7,142 nucleotides of DNA from Pseudomonadota bacterium (lineage in GTDB: Bacteria; Pseudomonadota; Alphaproteobacteria; Rhizobiales; Beijerinckiaceae), in the NCBI GenBank assembly GCA_021812505.1, contig JAKANG010000064.1:1-7142 (forward strand). Direction: 5' to 3'. A program made the translations under genes and the position numbers. This document shows positions 5,642 through 7,142 of this stretch, piece by piece (the stretch's first letter is position 1; every line of letters begins with the position of its first letter). A model generated the notes under the pieces. That model was not told the DNA's origin and did no database searches. It worked only from the letters and a program-made list of their open reading frames with translations.

Positions 5642-5662
5642 CGCCAGCGCGGCGAGCGCGGC
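5641..5662. repeat. 22-bp repeat directly after the HigA stop
   Basis: These 22 bp are identical to 6719-6740, inside the 72-bp repeat copy downstream of the first toxin-antitoxin pair. The first base is the last base of the TAG stop. It runs into three tandem 9-bp units at 5647-5673: GCGCGGCGA twice, then GCGCGGCGG. Confidence 0.65.
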
Positions 5663-5789
5663 GAGCGCGGCGGCTGGCAGAATGGCGCGGGAGAGGACCG
5701 TGCCCGGCGGGCGTCGACGGCCGTGGCGAGGGCCCGCAGGACGATAGGCGCGGCTCCGCTGGTCGAGCGGTCCGCGCCTGCGCCCCAGC

Positions 5790-5861
5790 GTCGAGCCCCG
5801 CCGCGATGATCGAGCCGGCGAGGAACCGTCGCCAAGACGCGCCAGCGCGGCGAAGATCGCC
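5790..5861. repeat. 72-bp dispersed repeat, copy 1
   Basis: Aligns without gaps to 6670-6741, same orientation, roughly 80% identical by eye. Conserved blocks are GTCGAGCCC at the start, TCGAGCCGGCGA in the middle and CGCGCCAGCGCGGCGA near the end. It lies just before the operators of the first toxin-antitoxin pair. Confidence 0.65.
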
Positions 5862-5866
5862 GGCGC

Positions 5867-5918
5867 ACTACGTTAAAGGCGTATTTTCTCTTGAATAAAC
5901 TACGTTAAAGACGTAGTT
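5867..5918. promoter_or_regulatory. Twin operator sites of the first toxin-antitoxin operon
   Basis: A strong palindrome with 8-bp arms, AACTACGT (5898-5905) and ACGTAGTT (5911-5918), spans a 5-nt TAAAG centre. A degraded copy, ACTACGTTAAAGGCGTAT, lies at 5867-5884, 32 bp upstream. The proximal site ends 6 bp before the toxin ATG. The arrangement suggests cooperative repression by the encoded antitoxin or its complex with the toxin. A promoter within it (for example TTAAAG 5873-5878 and TAAACT 5896-5901, 17-bp spacer) is weak. Confidence 0.65.
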
Positions 5919-5924
5919 TCAGTC

Positions 5925-6305
5925 ATGCAAACGGTCATCGAAACCGCATCATATCTCGCTCGGATCGCCAAACTTGGCCTCGCTGAGACCGAACGCGAAG
6001 CCATCAAGGCGTTTCTGGCCGACAATCCAGACGCCGGCGACCTGATGCAAGGAACGGGCGGCGCCCGCAAGGTTCGGATCGCTGGGCGCGGACACGGCAA
6101 GAGCGGAGGCTATCGCGTCATCACCTTTTATGCGGCGGATGATGTGCCGGTCTTCCTGCTCGACATTTATGGCAAGGGCGAAAAGGACAATTTGTCGAAG
6201 GCGGAGCGCAACGCGGTGAAGGCTTATCTTGACGGCCTCGCCGATGATTACCGCAAGAGCGCGCGGGAGCGGGCCAAAACGATAACGAAGCAGGTGAAGG
6301 AGTGA
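5925..6305 (+). CDS. RelE/HigB2-like toxin of a type II toxin-antitoxin pair
   Basis: A 126-residue basic protein of the RelE superfamily, HigB-2-like subgroup; such toxins cleave mRNA, usually on the ribosome. Seen: the family core [11 protein letters not shown] at residues 46-56, [14 protein letters not shown] at 56-69, the hydrophobic strand [21 protein letters not shown] at about 75-94, and a long Lys/Arg-rich C-terminal helix to residue 126. GARKVR and KSGGYRVI are the most recognisable parts of the subgroup. It lies 5 nt upstream of an XRE-type antitoxin, giving toxin-first order as is usual for HigBA-like pairs. No Shine-Dalgarno precedes the ATG; the twin operators end 6 bp upstream, implying a very short leader and tight self-repression. 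A paralogous toxin enters the window from the right edge. Start choice is otherwise unambiguous. Confidence 0.87.
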   Translation: MQTVIETASYLARIAKLGLAETEREAIKAFLADNPDAGDLMQGTGGARKVRIAGRGHGKSGGYRVITFYAADDVPVFLLDIYGKGEKDNLSKAERNAVKAYLDGLADDYRKSARERAKTITKQVKE

Positions 6306-6310
6306 AAGCC

Positions 6311-6607
6311 ATGAGCGAATTTGGCGAGCGTCTGATTAACGCGGCGAAGGAAGCGCGGCAGATCGCGCGCGGCGAGGCCGATCCTTCGACCTACAAAGCG
6401 CATGTGCCAGACGAAATCGACGTGAAGGCGATCCGCAAGCGCCTCGGCATGACCCAAGAAGAATTCGGTTTCCGGTTCGGATTCGGCAAACGTGTCCGGG
6501 ACTGGGAGCAAAAGCGCAAACGGCCTGACGCCGCGACGCGCGCGTTTCTGATCGTGATTTCAAAGGAGCCGGAGGCGGTTCAGCGCGCGCTAGAGACAGC
6601 CGCGTAA
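6311..6607 (+). CDS. XRE-family HTH antitoxin, partner of the RelE-like toxin
   Basis: A 98-residue antitoxin: N-terminal segment [19 protein letters not shown] (1-19), a linker to about 36, then a helix-turn-helix at about 38-70 beginning [13 protein letters not shown] and ending [12 protein letters not shown], and a short C-terminal helix. It would neutralise the toxin encoded just upstream and repress the operon through the twin palindromes. The ATG at 6311 is chosen because AAGGAG (6297-6302) lies 8 nt upstream and because the paralogous antitoxin on the other strand begins the same way (MSKFGQEL, also 98 residues). A GTG at 6302 overlapping the toxin stop would add three residues. Oddity: between RFG and VRDW it has four residues (FGKR) where the paralog has five (LSSAT), a shortening within the DNA-binding motif. 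Confidence 0.87.
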   Translation: MSEFGERLINAAKEARQIARGEADPSTYKAHVPDEIDVKAIRKRLGMTQEEFGFRFGFGKRVRDWEQKRKRPDAATRAFLIVISKEPEAVQRALETAA

Positions 6608-6613
6608 GCGCGG

Positions 6614-6652
6614 CGAACCCCGCCCCGATGGTCAAGCCTGGCGGCGACGATC
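6614..6652. repeat. Degenerate partial copy of the 72-bp repeat
   Basis: The segment with GATGGTCAAGCC (6627-6638) and GGCGACGATC (6643-6652) matches the front part of copy 2 (TGATGGTCGAGCC, then GGCGACGATC) with a 2-bp insertion. With copy 2 it forms an imperfect tandem right after the antitoxin stop. Confidence 0.5.
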
Positions 6653-6669
6653 AGCCCCAGCGCCTCGGC

Positions 6670-6741
6670 GTCGAGCCCGGCCCTGATGGTCGAGCCGGCG
6701 ACGATCCGCCGCCAGGGCGCGCCAGCGCGGCGAGCGCGGCC
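6670..6741. repeat. 72-bp dispersed repeat, copy 2
   Basis: Same orientation and ungapped alignment with 5790-5861. It sits in the 148-bp gap between two convergent antitoxin genes and contains the exact 22-bp sequence found after the HigA stop. Some stem potential exists (for example GCGC runs), but I see no clear terminator. Confidence 0.65.
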
Positions 6742-6755
6742 GTTTATTTCAGCAA

Positions 6756-7052
6756 TCAGCCGCCGCCCGCGCGAATGGCGCGTTCGACCGTCTCGGGCGC
6801 ATAGTCGATCACGCGCAAGAGGTTGCGCGCGGGCGCGTCCGGCTGACGCCGCCCTTGCTCCCAATCGCGCACGGTCGCGGACGAAAGCCCGAACCGCTTG
6901 GCGAAACGATCCTGCGAAAGGCCAAGCCGCTTGCGGATCGCCGCCACGTCCGGCGCTTCCGCCGAAACCGCGCGGGCAGGCTTCGCCCTGCCCTCGGCGA
7001 TCGCCAGAGCTTCCTTCGCGCTTTCGATCAGCTCTTGTCCAAACTTGCTCAT
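6756..7052 (-). CDS. XRE-family HTH antitoxin of a second toxin-antitoxin pair
   Basis: A 98-residue protein clearly paralogous to the antitoxin at 6311-6607: MSKFGQELIESAKEALAIAEG at the N-terminus, DVAAIRKRLGLSQDRFAKRFGLSSATVRDWEQ as a full helix-turn-helix at about 35-66, RRQPDAPARNLLRVI, then PETVERAI. The HTH has standard spacing. Its ATG overlaps the stop of the upstream toxin gene (ATGA arrangement), so the two are translationally coupled; a GAAGGG-like Shine-Dalgarno lies about 9 nt upstream inside the toxin gene. It is convergent with the first pair, with 148 bp between the two stops. Its operators would lie beyond the right window edge. Confidence 0.87.
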   Translation of the reverse strand: MSKFGQELIESAKEALAIAEGRAKPARAVSAEAPDVAAIRKRLGLSQDRFAKRFGLSSATVRDWEQGRRQPDAPARNLLRVIDYAPETVERAIRAGGG

Positions 7053-7142
7053 TTTCTTCGCCCTTCCCGATACGCGGCGGCGATCTTGGGCAGGATCGCC
7101 GCCAACTCGTTGCGCTCCGCCTTGGTCAAATTCGCCCGCGCG
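7049..7142 (-). CDS. C-terminal end of a second RelE/HigB2-like toxin, cut by window edge
   Basis: Only the last 30 codons are inside the window, reading ARANLTKAERNELAAILPKI and ending REGRRK. The NLTKAERNEL part matches [11 protein letters not shown] at residues 88-98 of the complete toxin at 5925-6305, and the position directly upstream of a paralogous antitoxin fits. The TGA stop shares bases with the antitoxin ATG. Compared with the other toxin, the C-terminal tail is shorter by about 11 residues. The rest of the gene lies to the right, so integrity cannot be judged. Confidence 0.75.
   Translation of the reverse strand, partial: ARANLTKAERNELAAILPKIAAAYREGRRK

Larger units (their letters stand above)
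5642..5924. other. GC-rich repeat-filled spacer between HigA and the toxin gene
   Basis: No real gene is seen in this 283-bp gap; open frames here have low-complexity Arg/Ala/Pro composition typical of shadows. The left and middle parts are GC-rich repeats (the 22-bp element, 9-bp tandems, the 72-bp repeat at 5790-5861). The last 60 bp turn AT-rich and hold the operators of the toxin-antitoxin operon. Confidence 0.6.

Noticed and set aside
5647..5673. Three tandem 9-bp units considered as plasmid-like iterons or CRISPR
   Set aside because: Too short and GC-simple; no replication initiator, spacers or cas genes are present.
5566..5868. 100-residue leftward frame over the GC-rich spacer
   Set aside because: Arg/Ser/Pro low complexity; the RLDHRGG segment it shares with a frame at 6580-6864 comes from the 72-bp DNA repeat, not from a protein family.
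6608..6755. Bidirectional terminator between the convergent antitoxins
   Set aside because: GC-rich stems can be drawn, but none is followed by a T tract on either strand; the TTTATTT at 6743-6749 is not adjacent to a clean stem.

Overview
The window reads as a GC-rich alphaproteobacterial chromosome, possibly Hyphomicrobiales/Beijerinckiaceae-like. That placement rests on codon bias (a sampled gph row is 48/60 G+C) and on the look of the small proteins, so genus is not assignable. It has two halves: an ordinary core segment (about 1-3000) and an accessory segment (about 3050-7142).

Core segment. A leftward three-gene operon occupies 1450 to 1: a small secreted protein, a small two-helix membrane protein, and succinate-semialdehyde dehydrogenase (gabD, cut by the left window edge). 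The three genes are joined by short overlaps. Diverging from it at 1681 is a gph-type HAD phosphatase with a good promoter and Shine-Dalgarno. It converges, with a 4-bp overlap, on a leftward three-helix membrane protein of unknown role (2942 to 2355).

Accessory segment. Beyond a 13-bp intergenic inverted repeat (3049-3089) the composition changes. A leftward DUF3825-like gene (4116 to 3241) is markedly AT-richer than its surroundings. It is followed by a 383-bp non-coding stretch and a leftward small serine recombinase (5138 to 4515). The recombinase has a near-consensus sigma-70 promoter embedded in an array of GGTTCG boxes. Diverging from it is a HigA-type antitoxin with no visible HigB partner, preceded by two palindromic operator copies 33 bp apart.

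Next comes a complete RelE/HigB2-like toxin plus XRE antitoxin pair (5925-6607). It is preceded by its own unrelated twin palindromes, 32 bp apart. A second, paralogous toxin-antitoxin pair faces it tail to tail (antitoxin 7052 to 6756; toxin cut by the right edge). GC-rich repeats fill the gaps between these modules: a 72-bp direct repeat flanks the first toxin-antitoxin pair, and an exact 22-bp piece of it sits right after the orphan HigA.

Together the right half looks like a small accessory island of addiction modules, a site-specific recombinase and an acquired gene of unknown function. The most notable points are the repeat-bounded toxin-antitoxin modules, the matching geometry of two different operator pairs, and a one-residue shortening of the DNA-binding helix region in one antitoxin. 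Island ends, and any common function of the genes, are inference.
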